This document shows positions 1-8,981 of a stretch of 64,000 nt of DNA, in pieces. The notes under the pieces were generated by a model. The model was not told the origin of the DNA. It saw nothing but the letters and a program-made list of their open reading frames with translations, and did not search any database. The stretch spans positions 1 through 64,000 of the forward strand of contig CAVSHP010000002.1 of NCBI GenBank assembly GCA_963727635.1, written 5' to 3'. The stretch is from SZUA-36 sp963727635. GTDB lineage: Bacteria; Pseudomonadota; Gammaproteobacteria; Xanthomonadales; SZUA-36. The translations under genes and the position numbers were made by a program. Position 1 is the first letter of the stretch. Each line of letters begins with the position of its first letter.

Positions 1-69
1 GAACCCACGGTACGGAGACCGTACACTTGATTTCGAGTCAAGCCCATTCGACCACTCTGGCACCTCTCC
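1..69 (-). tRNA. tRNA-Ser(CGA), 3' end cut by window edge
   Basis: Read on the minus strand, the RNA starts GGAGAGGTGCCAGAGTGG at base 69. It has an anticodon stem CTTGA/TCAAG around loop CTCGAAA, so the anticodon is CGA and the charge is serine. A variable arm with a GTACGG/CCGTAC stem follows, as expected for a class II tRNA. The T arm is cut at GGGTTC, and the acceptor 3' strand lies outside the window. Confidence 0.93.
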
Positions 70-316
70 ACTCGAACCGCAATATTGTAGTTGGGCGGCT
101 GCCTTTACAACAACCTGCAATTAACTGTGCGGTGAAGATTTTCCGTTTGATTCGACAAAATTGTCTGGTAGCCCGCTGATCGTGCGGTTCGGGATGGAGG
201 TGTCGTGATAAAGCTCTGGTCTGTCGGTAACCATGCGTCTCCCGGTATCGGTTGTCTTGGGCGGTCTATGCGGCTAGCATGCCCTCAGGTCAAACGTTTT
301 GGAGATGTATTTGTCG

Positions 317-814
317 ATGGTAAACCGCCCCCGGGTCAGGCAGGAAAGTTCATCGCTCATCACGATAGGCTGGCGCGAATGGATTATGCTGCCCGAACTC
401 ACCGGTATTCCGATCAAGGCCAAGATCGATAGCGGTGCACGGACCTCGGCTTTGCACGCATTTTTTATCGAACCCTACACGCTTGATGATCAGCTTTTCG
501 TGAAGTTTCTGATTCACCCCTACCAGAAAAAACTGGACGTGCAGATCGAGTGCCACGCGCCGGTTGTCGATCAGCGCCTGGTATCCGATTCCGGCGGGCA
601 CAAGGAGAAGCGTTACGTCATTGAACGCGAGTTCGTGGTAGGCGATCAGTCTTTCAGGGCTGAGCTGACATTGACCGATCGGGATTCGATGCTGTTTCGT
701 ATGTTGCTTGGCAGAAATGTCCTGAAGAACCGCTATTCGGTGGACAGCGGTTCATCATTCTTACTCGGTGGCACATCGAAAAAGCCAGCTGGCGGGTATC
801 CGCAGACGAAGTAA
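317..814 (+). CDS. Retropepsin-like (ATP-dependent zinc protease, DUF785/RimK-associated) protein
   Basis: The product is about 165 residues with the family core: a WREW segment, then KAKIDSGARTSALHA, where the D-S-G-A-R-T motif matches the aspartic-protease-like D-S/T-G site. The C-terminal LLGRNVL segment is also typical. The family is annotated as ATP-dependent zinc protease, although its fold and motif resemble retropepsins. It usually sits next to RimK-type ligases, and here a RimK-like gene and an aspartoacylase-family gene lie convergent just downstream. The start is uncertain: codons at 299, 305, 311 and 317 are in frame. A GGAG at 301-304 favours 311 or 317. Cellular substrate is unknown. 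Confidence 0.8.
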   Translation: MVNRPRVRQESSSLITIGWREWIMLPELTGIPIKAKIDSGARTSALHAFFIEPYTLDDQLFVKFLIHPYQKKLDVQIECHAPVVDQRLVSDSGGHKEKRYVIEREFVVGDQSFRAELTLTDRDSMLFRMLLGRNVLKNRYSVDSGSSFLLGGTSKKPAGGYPQTK

Positions 815-863
815 AATGCCGGCGTGACCAGCCTGGCATATCTCCCCGATTTTACGCTTGTCC

Positions 864-1910
864 TCACACAATTGGCGGTTCTGCCGACGGTGTACTGTCG
901 GTTGCCGGATCCATCTCGTGCTGAAAATGCTCCACTGTTTCAATTACGCTGAGCGCATCATCAAAACGCGCAATATGGAACAGCGCCTCACCTTCGTTGA
1001 CCAGCGGCAGGTTGGTTCTGCCGATGATGATGCCCTCGTGGGTCGCGTTGACCGGTTCGTCCCTGGAGCCAAAAGGGTCTGACAGGACACCGAGCAATTC
1101 ACCTTTTCCAACCTTTTCGCCGAGACGGCGGTTGGCCCGGAGAATGCCGCTTTTCTGTGCGCGCACCCAGGTGCTGGAACGGGCGACAAACGGTTCGACC
1201 TGCCTTTTGCCTGATTTTAATTTGGGCAGCATGGCCAGTTCTCGCATGGTGGAGATGATCCCGCGTTCGCCGGCCCTGATGGCGAATTCATCAAAACGCA
1301 GTGCCTCACCGGCTTCATAGACGATGACCGGGATTCCCAGGGCGGCCGCAGCGTTGCGCAGGGTGCCCTGGGTAATGGTGGTATCGATAATAACCGGTGC
1401 ATTGAATGCGCGCGCCATGCGCTCGATTTCCGGGTCGTCCAGGTTTGCCCGGACCTGGGGAAAGTTATCACGGTGTATGGCCGCGGTATGCAGATCGATA
1501 CCATGGGTGCATTTCGCAACGATTTCTTCCAGGAAAAGATGTGCAACGCGGGCGGCCATGGAACCTTTTTCAGAGCCCGGGAAGGCACGGTTCAGATCGC
1601 GACGGTCGGGCAGGTAACGTGTCTGGGCGATAAAGCCGAAAACATTGACCACCGGAACCGCAACCAGTGTTCCAATAATGCGTTGCAGGGATTTTCGATT
1701 CAGCACCCGGCGAATGATTTCCACGCCGTTGATTTCATCCCCGTGTATGGCCCCGGAAAGAAACAACACGGGACCAGGCCGCTTGCCGTGCACGACGTAA
1801 ACCGGGCAGGTCATGGGATTGTGAGTGTAAAGTGCCGGGACTGCGAGGTTGATCTCCGCCCGGCTTCCGGGCGCCACCGTAACGCCCCCGATCAGGAACG
1901 GTTTACGCAT
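864..1910 (-). CDS. Succinylglutamate desuccinylase/aspartoacylase family zinc hydrolase
   Basis: The 348-residue protein is related to zinc carboxypeptidases of the AstE/aspartoacylase group, which cleave N-acyl amino acids. The metal motif is visible as GAIHGDEING (His and Glu ligands near residue 57) and GIDLHTA (third His near residue 140). A C-terminal beta-rich region with a lipoyl-like appearance follows. The gene starts three bases after the RimK-like gene stop on the same strand, so the two are almost surely cotranscribed. Pairing with an ATP-dependent amino-acid ligase suggests that one enzyme adds and the other removes acyl or glutamyl groups on a small molecule or protein. That reading is an inference; the substrate is not shown by sequence. 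Confidence 0.86.
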   Translation of the reverse strand: MRKPFLIGGVTVAPGSRAEINLAVPALYTHNPMTCPVYVVHGKRPGPVLFLSGAIHGDEINGVEIIRRVLNRKSLQRIIGTLVAVPVVNVFGFIAQTRYLPDRRDLNRAFPGSEKGSMAARVAHLFLEEIVAKCTHGIDLHTAAIHRDNFPQVRANLDDPEIERMARAFNAPVIIDTTITQGTLRNAAAALGIPVIVYEAGEALRFDEFAIRAGERGIISTMRELAMLPKLKSGKRQVEPFVARSSTWVRAQKSGILRANRRLGEKVGKGELLGVLSDPFGSRDEPVNATHEGIIIGRTNLPLVNEGEALFHIARFDDALSVIETVEHFQHEMDPATDSTPSAEPPIV

Positions 1911-1913
1911 GGT

Positions 1914-2819
1914 TCAGCCTGCGCCGCGCGTATTGGTCCTGCCTTTCTCGACGTGCTGTTCGAGGAAGGTGATGATCAGACCGGCGATGTCCTTGCCGGT
2001 GACCTTCTCGATGCCTTCCAGACCGGGCGACGAATTGACCTCCATGACGACCGGTCCGTGGTTGGATCGCAATATATCCACGCCGCAAACATTCAGTCCC
2101 ATGGTACGCGCGGCCCGTACCGCGGTGGAGCGCTCTTCAGGCGTTATTTTTATGGTGGTTGCTGAACCGCCCCGATGAATGTTGGAGCGGAATTCACCTT
2201 CGCCCCCCTGGCGTCTCATGCTCGCCACGACCTTGTCGCCGACGACAAAACACCGAATATCGGAGCCACCGGCCTCCTTGATAAACTCCTGGACCAGCAC
2301 ACTGATTTGCAGACCCAGGAATGACTCGATAACGCTCTGGGCAGCCTGGCGTGTTTCCGCCAGCACCACACCGATCCCCTGTGTACCCTGCAGAAGCTTG
2401 ATGACCAGTGGTGCGCCCCCGACCATATCGATCAGGTCTTCAATATCATCCGGTTTATTCGCGAAGCCGGTAACCGGAAGACCAATGCCCTTGCGTGAAA
2501 GCAGTTGGGATGCCCGCAGCTTGTCCCTCGACCGGTTCACGGCAACTGACTCATTAAGCGGGTATACGTTCATCATTTCAAACTGCCTGAGTACCGCGGT
2601 CCCGTAAAAGGTCACGGAAGCGCCGATACGCGGAATGATCGCATCGAAGCCTTTCAGTTCTTCTCCCTTGTAATGGATCGAAGGTCGCATCGAAGTGATA
2701 TTCATGTAACAGCGCAACACGTCAAGTGTGCGTATTTCATGGCCTCTTTCCTTTGCCGCCTCAACCAGTCGCCTTGTTGAATACAATTTAGGGTTACGTG
2801 ACAGAAGTGCGATTTTCAT
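1914..2819 (-). CDS. rimK: RimK-family ATP-grasp alpha-L-glutamate ligase
   Basis: At 301 residues this matches RimK in length. It begins MKIALLSRNPKLYSTRR, typical of the N-terminal domain. ATP-grasp features follow: PLVIKLLQGTQGIGV for nucleotide binding, QEFIKEAGGSDIRCFV, and the metal-binding DILRSNHGPVVMEVNSSPGLEGIE. E. coli RimK adds glutamates to ribosomal protein S6 and makes poly-glutamate; relatives make other peptide bonds. Here it heads an operon with an aspartoacylase-family hydrolase and lies close to a retropepsin-like protease gene. This neighbourhood is known for RimK homologues, so the exact substrate may differ from S6. Confidence 0.88.
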   Translation of the reverse strand: MKIALLSRNPKLYSTRRLVEAAKERGHEIRTLDVLRCYMNITSMRPSIHYKGEELKGFDAIIPRIGASVTFYGTAVLRQFEMMNVYPLNESVAVNRSRDKLRASQLLSRKGIGLPVTGFANKPDDIEDLIDMVGGAPLVIKLLQGTQGIGVVLAETRQAAQSVIESFLGLQISVLVQEFIKEAGGSDIRCFVVGDKVVASMRRQGGEGEFRSNIHRGGSATTIKITPEERSTAVRAARTMGLNVCGVDILRSNHGPVVMEVNSSPGLEGIEKVTGKDIAGLIITFLEQHVEKGRTNTRGAG

Positions 2820-2991
2820 GCTTGATCCGGTTTTCCTGTTGGTGAGGTGCTACATCCTGGGCCTGGTACGAACGGCGAGGGTTGGTGAATTGTCAACCAG
2901 GGAAAAGTCTAGCACGATTTTGCCCATGGGTTGTCTGCACCTATTGTAATCCCGGTCAGGGTCACAAAAGCGTCGGCTTAATCTGAAACAG

Positions 2992-3018
2992 CGTGGGTCG
3001 GGGCGTTCCCGACCCACG
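2992..3018 (-). terminator. Hairpin downstream of the M6 protease gene
   Basis: An 11-bp perfect inverted repeat (2992-3002 and 3008-3018, CGTGGGTCGGG with a 5-nt loop) begins eight bases after the protease stop. Short A/T stretches (GAAA and TTTC) extend the pairing. It lacks a long U tract, so it may act as a weak or Rho-assisted terminator or as a 3' stabilising hairpin. Confidence 0.5.
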
Positions 3019-3025
3019 TTTCAGG

Positions 3026-6000
3026 CTATTGCGTGATAAGGGATTCGCACAGCGCGATGTTGTCATTGACAACACGCTGGATGGGTACGCTTCCCTGTTG
3101 GTTGATCGAGGTAATGTTGTATTCAACCGTGCCGCTGTTACAGTCGCTGAAGGTCAGGGTGATGGTGCCATCGTTGACCTCCGTTACCGGTGTGGCCGAA
3201 TCAAACAGTCCGCCGGTCGCGTAGCTGACATCCAGTACCGCCTGGTTGCCGGAAATCTGCCCCACGGCGTTGAGCCAGCGATGACCGGGTTCAGCCAGGT
3301 TTGAGGTCACGCTTTCATCCGGTCTCACCGTGTCGTAGGTAAACCAGGACAGGGTTACATAACCAAGCACCGGGAAAACATTGATGAAAAACCCTTGCCC
3401 GGTTGTGACCGGGTAGTACCAGGCATCGTTCAGACCGGCGTTCATAATGGTCAAGGTGCCTGCTTCAACCCTGGCCGGCGGGTCTTCGGACTGCATGATG
3501 GCATTTTCGCCGGTCTTCTGTTCCGGGCTGCTTTGCCGGGTTGGCGAGGGTTGTGACATGGATTCACACTGGGCAATGTTGTCAGAGACGACACGCTGGA
3601 TGGGTACGGTTCCCTGTTGATTGATTGAGGGGATGTCATATTCGACCGTGCCGTTGTTACAGTCACTGAAAGTCAGGATGATGGTGCCGTCGTTGATCTC
3701 CGTTACCGGCGTGTCCGAATCAAAAAGACCGCCGCTGGCATAACTGATATTCAACACGGCCTGGTTGCCGGCATACTGTCCCACCGCGTTGAGCCAGCGG
3801 TGACCGGGTTCACCCAGGTTGGCGGTCACACTTGTATCGGGCCTGACGGTGTCATAGGTAAACCAGGAAAGCGAAACATACCCGAGCTGTGGGAAAACGG
3901 TAATGAAAAACCCTTGCCCGGTGGTGACCGGGTAGTACCAGACATCGTTCAGACCGGCATTGATCTGAAAAGATGGTTGTGCGCTGCTGACCGTCACCGG
4001 ACTTGGGTCATGTTTTGTGTTGTTGCTGCTGTTGGCATCGGAAATGCTCAATATCGCACCGATGTAATATTGGCCATTAGGCAGAGATACGGGAAGCTGT
4101 GTCAGGGTGTTGTTGAAACTACGGCTTTGGCCGGCAGCAAGCGAAGTAAAATCCTGGAAACCAAGGCTATGGTCACCTGCGCTTATGCTTGTATCGGTCG
4201 AGGCATAAAAAGTAAGACGATATGCGCCCGAAGCCATGCCGCCAATATTCTCAACCCTGTTACTGACAATCAGGCTGGCACCGGGTGCATAGGTGCCACC
4301 CACCGCGTCAAGTAAAGTTATCGCCAGGTCGGCGGGTTGCGGCGTGACCGCCTGAATATAGCCCGTGTCATAGGTGCCGGTCGCCGATTCGCCGTTGGCA
4401 TTCACAGAGTAAACCCAGAAATACGTGACGACGCCTGGTGTCATGCCGACGGCATTTGCAGACGTTGCATTGAACTGCCCCAGCAGGGTTTTGGCTGAAC
4501 CGATGCTCGACGAATAATAGAGCTTGTATGCGGTCGCATCGGCAACCGGGCTCCAGGACACAACGACCTTGTCGGTAAAATCACCATCACTCGCAGTGAC
4601 CTGGGCCGGCGGCTCGGGCAGGGGCGCAGACACCGTGTCACTCAGCAGGGCCGCCAGGTTGAGGTCGCCGCAGAATGACGGGCAAATGGAGTAAAACGTG
4701 CCGTTGCCGTCGTCATCGATGTAGCTGCGTCCTGAACCAGAGCCCGAAGGTGAAAATGTCGCTGGATAGGAGGCGCTTTTATTGACGATTTTAAGGACGA
4801 TGCCGCGCTCGGCCCCCATCGGGAAAGACTGGGGTGTTGTCAGCAATAGCCGGTTCCAGCCCGGACCGGCGGTGAAACCGGTCTGGGAATGGATCAGCCC
4901 CGACGGTGTTCCGCCGGACATGCTCGTGTAATATTTGATGTCGATCGTCGCGCCTGCCGGATCATTGACATATACATCAACGCCATCGAGGTTCGTGTGG
5001 GCAGTGTTGTTCAGGGTGCGCAATCCTGCCCAGACCGTGGTCCCTGAAAAGCCCAGGGTGGACATGGACCCATTCTCAAAATAACTCACGTGATCACCGA
5101 CCCCTCCAGAGCGGGCGTTCATGTCAGCGGTCATGGTGGCGGCGGACGCCGAAATACCCGTAACGCCTATTTGGGTTGCGTTGCCGGAATAATCTTTGGA
5201 GTTGGGTGTACTCGTGTTGTTGAAGGTTCTGTTGTTTGAGGAACCCGGGAACGGGTCACCTGTATCGCCGTTGTTGCTATTGGCGTCCAGCTGCGTATGA
5301 CCATCCGCCGCTTCCAGATCGACCAGCTTGTGGTTTTCATCCGAATTGGTTTGCTGGTTTTCGTCAATGTGCCATATTAGCAGACCGCCCCCGGGCAGAC
5401 CCACGTCATAACCGGACTTCTGACGGTTTTCAACCAGGAAATACTCCCTCAACCTGTACTTGTCGATCCAGATGCGTTTGGCGGCCTCGTTTGAATCCGC
5501 CTTCGCAAGACTGACGCCGGACTGGTTGCTGTCTATGTCCTGCGCGATGGTGAGGTTTGTGATCACCTTGCTCCACGCGCCGAGGTGCGCAGGCGAATCA
5601 CCTTGCAGGCCGCCTGAGTCATTCCATTCGCCGGTGCCCATGAGACCCCAGTCGCCGATACCGGCAGAACTGTCATCCGTGTCGTAAAGATCCGGCAGAC
5701 CAAGCATCAGGTGCCCCAGTTCGTGACACATGATACCGATCGTCGCCTGGTGATCCTGGTGTCGTTCACCTATCATCGTATATGGCTGCAGTGCAACACC
5801 GTCCAGCGTCAGGCTGGATGCGAAGGCCCACGCATGACCCCAGACATTGGGTGTTGGCGGCACGCCGTAAGATGTCTCATAGCCCGCCAGTATGATCATG
5901 ATAGACAGTTCGTCCGCACTGACCGTGCCATCCCCGTTCGCATCGTAATTTGCGTAATTGATGTAGGCGTCGGTCAGGGCGACGATCTCACGTGCTTCCT

Positions 6001-6658
6001 GTCTCGACAGGTCCTTGTTGTCGCCCTGGTTCGGATGTGTCGTTGCACGCACGACGTGGATGATGCCATCGTTGCTGCTGCCGTAATTTTCGCTTGGTGC
6101 AACGATGGTGAGTGCAGCGTAACTATTGTCGTGGTAGAAGTCCTTGACGCTGTTGCTGGACCCGTAGATACGTGTTTGAAAGCTGCTGTCGGAATAGGTA
6201 AATGCAACGTCCGAATAGTCGACCAACACGGTCAGCAGGTATTGCTGGTGTGCAGGTGACAGTGCCAAAGGTGCCTGTTTGCCGGCGACAGCTTCATCGC
6301 GCTGAATCTTCCTGATCGTCCTCGGAACCGAACTTTCCGGATCGCGTTTTGGCATGATATGCAAGGGTATCGATTGCAGTTCGGCGGGACTCGTAGTGCC
6401 TACGGCATTGCTGGTCGCCTTGAGACCACCCGTGTTATCCCTCTCGGCGTAAAACCAGTTGCCTTTGTTTTTTACAATGGTATGTCCATCCAGGGTTTCG
6501 ATCCAATTGGTGTGCTCGTCACCACGTCGCACAGCGTTGAAGGTCGTGCCGTCCTGTTGAGTGAGCAGCACGACGAGAGGCGCCGCCGGAGCTGCCTGGA
6601 GGTTAGTGCAAAAGGCGTAAAACAGAATAAAAACCAGAGTGGCAAAGTACTTGTTCAT
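3026..6658 (-). CDS. Secreted M6-family metalloprotease with FnIII, CARDB-like and duplicated C-terminal domains
   Basis: The 1210-residue protein starts with a signal peptide ending near LQAAPAAP. The M6 (immune inhibitor A-like) catalytic domain has the zinc motif HELGHLMLGLPDLYD around residue 310, and an EF-hand-like DANGDGTVSADE near 238. A fibronectin type III domain follows around 690-780 and a CARDB-like domain around 785-900. The C-terminus holds two near-identical modules of about 135 residues (NAGLNDxWYYPVTTGQGF...), joined by a low-complexity linker. The product is presumably exported and degrades extracellular protein. The C-terminal modules resemble unnamed repeats on other secreted gammaproteobacterial proteins and may serve binding or anchoring. 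The gene stands alone and is followed by a hairpin. Confidence 0.9.
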   Translation of the reverse strand: MNKYFATLVFILFYAFCTNLQAAPAAPLVVLLTQQDGTTFNAVRRGDEHTNWIETLDGHTIVKNKGNWFYAERDNTGGLKATSNAVGTTSPAELQSIPLHIMPKRDPESSVPRTIRKIQRDEAVAGKQAPLALSPAHQQYLLTVLVDYSDVAFTYSDSSFQTRIYGSSNSVKDFYHDNSYAALTIVAPSENYGSSNDGIIHVVRATTHPNQGDNKDLSRQEAREIVALTDAYINYANYDANGDGTVSADELSIMIILAGYETSYGVPPTPNVWGHAWAFASSLTLDGVALQPYTMIGERHQDHQATIGIMCHELGHLMLGLPDLYDTDDSSAGIGDWGLMGTGEWNDSGGLQGDSPAHLGAWSKVITNLTIAQDIDSNQSGVSLAKADSNEAAKRIWIDKYRLREYFLVENRQKSGYDVGLPGGGLLIWHIDENQQTNSDENHKLVDLEAADGHTQLDANSNNGDTGDPFPGSSNNRTFNNTSTPNSKDYSGNATQIGVTGISASAATMTADMNARSGGVGDHVSYFENGSMSTLGFSGTTVWAGLRTLNNTAHTNLDGVDVYVNDPAGATIDIKYYTSMSGGTPSGLIHSQTGFTAGPGWNRLLLTTPQSFPMGAERGIVLKIVNKSASYPATFSPSGSGSGRSYIDDDGNGTFYSICPSFCGDLNLAALLSDTVSAPLPEPPAQVTASDGDFTDKVVVSWSPVADATAYKLYYSSSIGSAKTLLGQFNATSANAVGMTPGVVTYFWVYSVNANGESATGTYDTGYIQAVTPQPADLAITLLDAVGGTYAPGASLIVSNRVENIGGMASGAYRLTFYASTDTSISAGDHSLGFQDFTSLAAGQSRSFNNTLTQLPVSLPNGQYYIGAILSISDANSSNNTKHDPSPVTVSSAQPSFQINAGLNDVWYYPVTTGQGFFITVFPQLGYVSLSWFTYDTVRPDTSVTANLGEPGHRWLNAVGQYAGNQAVLNISYASGGLFDSDTPVTEINDGTIILTFSDCNNGTVEYDIPSINQQGTVPIQRVVSDNIAQCESMSQPSPTRQSSPEQKTGENAIMQSEDPPARVEAGTLTIMNAGLNDAWYYPVTTGQGFFINVFPVLGYVTLSWFTYDTVRPDESVTSNLAEPGHRWLNAVGQISGNQAVLDVSYATGGLFDSATPVTEVNDGTITLTFSDCNSGTVEYNITSINQQGSVPIQRVVNDNIALCESLITQ
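3030..3966. repeat. Two-copy direct repeat inside the M6 protease gene
   Basis: About 410 bases near 3030-3445 recur at about 3556-3966 with high identity, encoding the two C-terminal WYYP modules. Differences between copies are mostly synonymous or conservative, indicating an internal duplication kept under protein-level constraint. Confidence 0.75.
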
Positions 6659-6902
6659 CTTCTTCCCCCGAAAACTTTCACATCCATGCGAATGAGGGCA
6701 GTTTGCAACTAAACTGCAGATATTTCAATTGATTTTGGTTTTGAGTTTGACGTTTGGATGCTGGCGGATGATCACCTACGTGGTCAAATGACCGTGGGGT
6801 TCAAGGGCATGCCGGGTATGCGGCTGCGGCTAATGAAGTTCGCTTTCGTTTGCAATTACGGCAAAAATGAGATTTGCCGATTCTGCGCAAAAAAACCGGT
6901 AT

Positions 6903-7391
6903 TTACTCCTGCAACTGGCTTTTTTCGTATAACTCGTCCATACGTTTATTCGCCAACGCCAACTCTTCGGGTGAGAGGTCACCTGCCAGGCTGTTGCAGT
7001 CATCGGTCGCAGTTTCAAATCCGGATTTTGCAGCCAAACAAAACTGGACATACGCTTCGGCAAAGTCCACCGGAACACTAAAGCCATTGGCGTAAATGAC
7101 CCCCAAAGAATACAGGGCCTGTGCATGACCCTGTTCGCCCGCTTTGCGAAACCATTTGGCAGCTTCGGCGAAGTCATTCGGTACGACTTTGCCTTCTGCA
7201 TACAGATTACCCAGATTGAATTGAGCATCTGCATTGCCCGTTTCTGCCAGGGCTTGTGCTTCAGCCAGGACTCGTGCGTCAACTTTCGCAGGTGTTTCAG
7301 TTAATACGGGTGTTGTTGTTTTTTTATCGGTACAGCCGATAAATGTGAAGACTGTCACAAGCAGCACAGTAATCAATACGGGTCGTTTCAT
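6903..7391 (-). CDS. Sel1-repeat lipoprotein
   Basis: The start at 7391 is chosen because GGAGA precedes it and the product then begins with a lipoprotein signal (MKRPVLITVLLVTVFTFIGC, lipobox FIGC). Two Sel1-like repeats follow: GNADAQFNLGNLYAEGKVVP and a second unit (EQGHAQALYSLGVIYANGFS). A C-terminal segment of about 45 residues contains a Cys and charged helices. Sel1 repeats form alpha/alpha solenoids for protein-protein contacts. The product is presumably anchored in the outer or inner membrane facing the periplasm. An in-frame start at 7469 is possible but lacks a good ribosome-binding site. Confidence 0.8.
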   Translation of the reverse strand: MKRPVLITVLLVTVFTFIGCTDKKTTTPVLTETPAKVDARVLAEAQALAETGNADAQFNLGNLYAEGKVVPNDFAEAAKWFRKAGEQGHAQALYSLGVIYANGFSVPVDFAEAYVQFCLAAKSGFETATDDCNSLAGDLSPEELALANKRMDELYEKSQLQE

Positions 7392-7494
7392 GACACTCTC
7401 CTTTACCTCACGGCCTGCTAGCATACGCTGCACCAGACCAAGAGTCATGACATGGGTCAATTTCGGCAACTTGTCGAACGGCTAGAATCGAGCA

Positions 7495-7683
7495 ATGTTA
7501 AGACCTGTCACCAGACCATGCAGCAGGTGTGGGGATGTGTATCCCCATACTTTCCTTGGCAGCCGTTGTCCTGGCTGCAAGGTGCTCAATTGGAAGTACC
7601 AAAGCTACGTGATACCCATGGCTATCCTGGTGGGCGCAATCGTTGTGGCTATCGGCGTTATTCTTATCCTCAGCTGGTTCTGA
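7495..7683 (+). CDS. Small zinc-ribbon membrane protein, hypothetical
   Basis: A 62-residue product has two CxxC knuckles (CSRCGDVYPHTFLGSRCPGC), followed by a hydrophobic stretch of about 22 residues ending in ILILSWF at the C-terminus. This zinc-ribbon plus tail-anchor design is common in small proteobacterial membrane proteins. The ribosome-binding site is weak. The motif is too specific to be chance, so I favour a real gene, but function is unknown. Confidence 0.5.
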   Translation: MLRPVTRPCSRCGDVYPHTFLGSRCPGCKVLNWKYQSYVIPMAILVGAIVVAIGVILILSWF

Positions 7684-7786
7684 TTCGATAAACACCAAGT
7701 GGTTGTGCCTCAATATCAGCAGGTACCATAACCGCATCACCACCCACGTTATTCGACCTGAAAGTTACACGGAAAATTTGACATGC

Positions 7787-7822
7787 ATAAAAAAAGCCAC
7801 CCATTGCTGAGTGGCTTTAGTG
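7787..7822 (-). terminator. Rho-independent terminator of the tRNA-Ala/tRNA-Glu transcript
   Basis: On the minus strand the sequence reads AAAGCCAC, a loop of about 14 nt, GTGGCTTT, then a run of T. It lies about 33 bases after the 3' end of tRNA-Glu, as expected for a tRNA operon terminator. Confidence 0.85.
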
Positions 7823-7854
7823 CGTTGATTCTTTCACAATCAATGCCTTGGGTA

Positions 7855-7930
7855 TGGCGTCCCCTAGGGGATTCGAACCCCTGTTGCCGCCGTGAAAGGG
7901 CAGTGTCCTAGGCCTCTAGACGAAGGGGAC
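7855..7930 (-). tRNA. tRNA-Glu(TTC)
   Basis: A 76-nt cloverleaf on the minus strand begins GTCCCCTTCGTCTAGAGG. The anticodon loop CTTTCAC gives anticodon TTC. The T loop reads GGTTCGAATCC, and the acceptor is paired, with CCA encoded. It lies six bases after tRNA-Ala in the same orientation, so both come from one precursor. Confidence 0.97.
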
Positions 7931-7936
7931 AAGGAT

Positions 7937-8012
<76 letters not shown>

Positions 8013-8067
8013 GCAAGGCGCGTGATCTTACTTAGTTATTGCTGGCCTGTCAAACGCAATTTCCGCA

Positions 8068-8661
8068 TCAGGCGGAACCGGCTGTTTGTTTGACCGGAAC
8101 GGCTGGCGTTCCTTCGATCTTTTCGCTTGTGGGCTGCATGCTGGTGAGGCTGTGGCCCTGGTGCAGAAGGTAACTCAACCACTTGTCCAGGGCCGCGTTC
8201 CGTCGCCAGTTGCGCTGCAATACATGCAGTGGTTGAAGCCACGAGGAAGGCGAAAGAAGGTGCGCGCGGGAATCGTTAACAGAACCGCTGGTTTCGTTGG
8301 GTGAATGATCCGCAGTCGGGTTATGGGCATGGCGGTTAAAGCCCTGCACGGGGTCAAAAGATGTCGCCTCGGCCAGTCGCGCGTCATTGTAAACCCGGAT
8401 ATGTGCGTCCGGTGCGATTTCGAGCGTGTCTTTCCTGCTGAACTGGTAGGTGAGACGCACGAAATGGGTGTATGGATGACGTTCGAGTATATCCATCCTG
8501 AGTAGCGGCGAGCCGTGGACCCTGGACTGGAACGAGTCGTAGTGGGTTATTTGGTCAGGTATCAGCAACTGTAACTGGCGATAGATTTCAGTCTGCAATT
8601 CCTGCAGACGTTTCAGCCTGGGCTGTAAAAAAAAACCGTTTTGATGTTTGAATGAAGCCAC
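8068..8661 (-). CDS. DUF1249 family protein (YqiB-like)
   Basis: The 197-residue protein contains the DUF1249 pattern: an N-terminal helix (RLQELQTEIYRQLQLLIP), a beta section with HPYTHFVRLTYQF, then IRVYNDARLAEATSF, and near the end NAALDKWLSYLLHQGH. E. coli YqiB shares this order, including the final LxxWLxYCLxHG segment. The insert between the DARLAE motif and the C-terminal helix is longer than in YqiB. The start is GTG at 8661. Function of the family is unknown; it is mostly confined to gammaproteobacteria. A divergent non-coding stretch of about 320 bases separates it from the exporter gene. Confidence 0.75.
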   Translation of the reverse strand: MASFKHQNGFFLQPRLKRLQELQTEIYRQLQLLIPDQITHYDSFQSRVHGSPLLRMDILERHPYTHFVRLTYQFSRKDTLEIAPDAHIRVYNDARLAEATSFDPVQGFNRHAHNPTADHSPNETSGSVNDSRAHLLSPSSWLQPLHVLQRNWRRNAALDKWLSYLLHQGHSLTSMQPTSEKIEGTPAVPVKQTAGSA

Positions 8662-8719
8662 GAAAAAATCATATCACATGTAAGCGCGGGGTAAATACGC
8701 AATCATTTGGAATCTTAAA

Positions 8720-8940
8720 TGGGGGGCCGTTGTGGTGGGCAGGCTGTCACACACCACAACGGTTAATAGCAACGGTACCTGCTCAGGTTGCCGTAGGGCA
8801 GCACCATCATCAGTCTCCTCAGAATGTTTGCGTATGCTATGGCGCATTACTTTGTTATGCATGGGCGGTTGGTCACGGGCTTCACGCAAAGTCCGGACAT
8901 GGTTAGCCATGAACCGGGACCGGCATGGAAGCCGGTTTGC
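8720..8940 (+). promoter_or_regulatory. Structured non-coding leader upstream of the TauE/SafE-moaA block
   Basis: The 320-base gap 8662-8981 holds no convincing gene. It contains a perfect 11-bp inverted repeat (8727-8737 with 8752-8762, CCGTTGTGGTG). A GCAAC/GTTGC pair follows, then CATGG/CCATG around 8900-8912, and AACCGG/CCGGTT close to the exporter start. The succession of hairpins suggests a structured 5' leader or riboswitch-like RNA. I could not match it to the Moco riboswitch consensus. Confidence 0.35.
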
Positions 8941-8981
8941 AGTTGGTTCATAATGCCGTTTTTCACCCAAAAGAATCCCAT

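Noticed and set aside
205..432. 75-codon plus-strand frame near the window start
   Set aside because: Overlaps the zinc-protease gene in another frame and has no conserved motif.
8720..8940. Moco riboswitch upstream of the exporter and moaA
   Set aside because: Hairpins exist, but the conserved Moco motif sequences could not be recognised.
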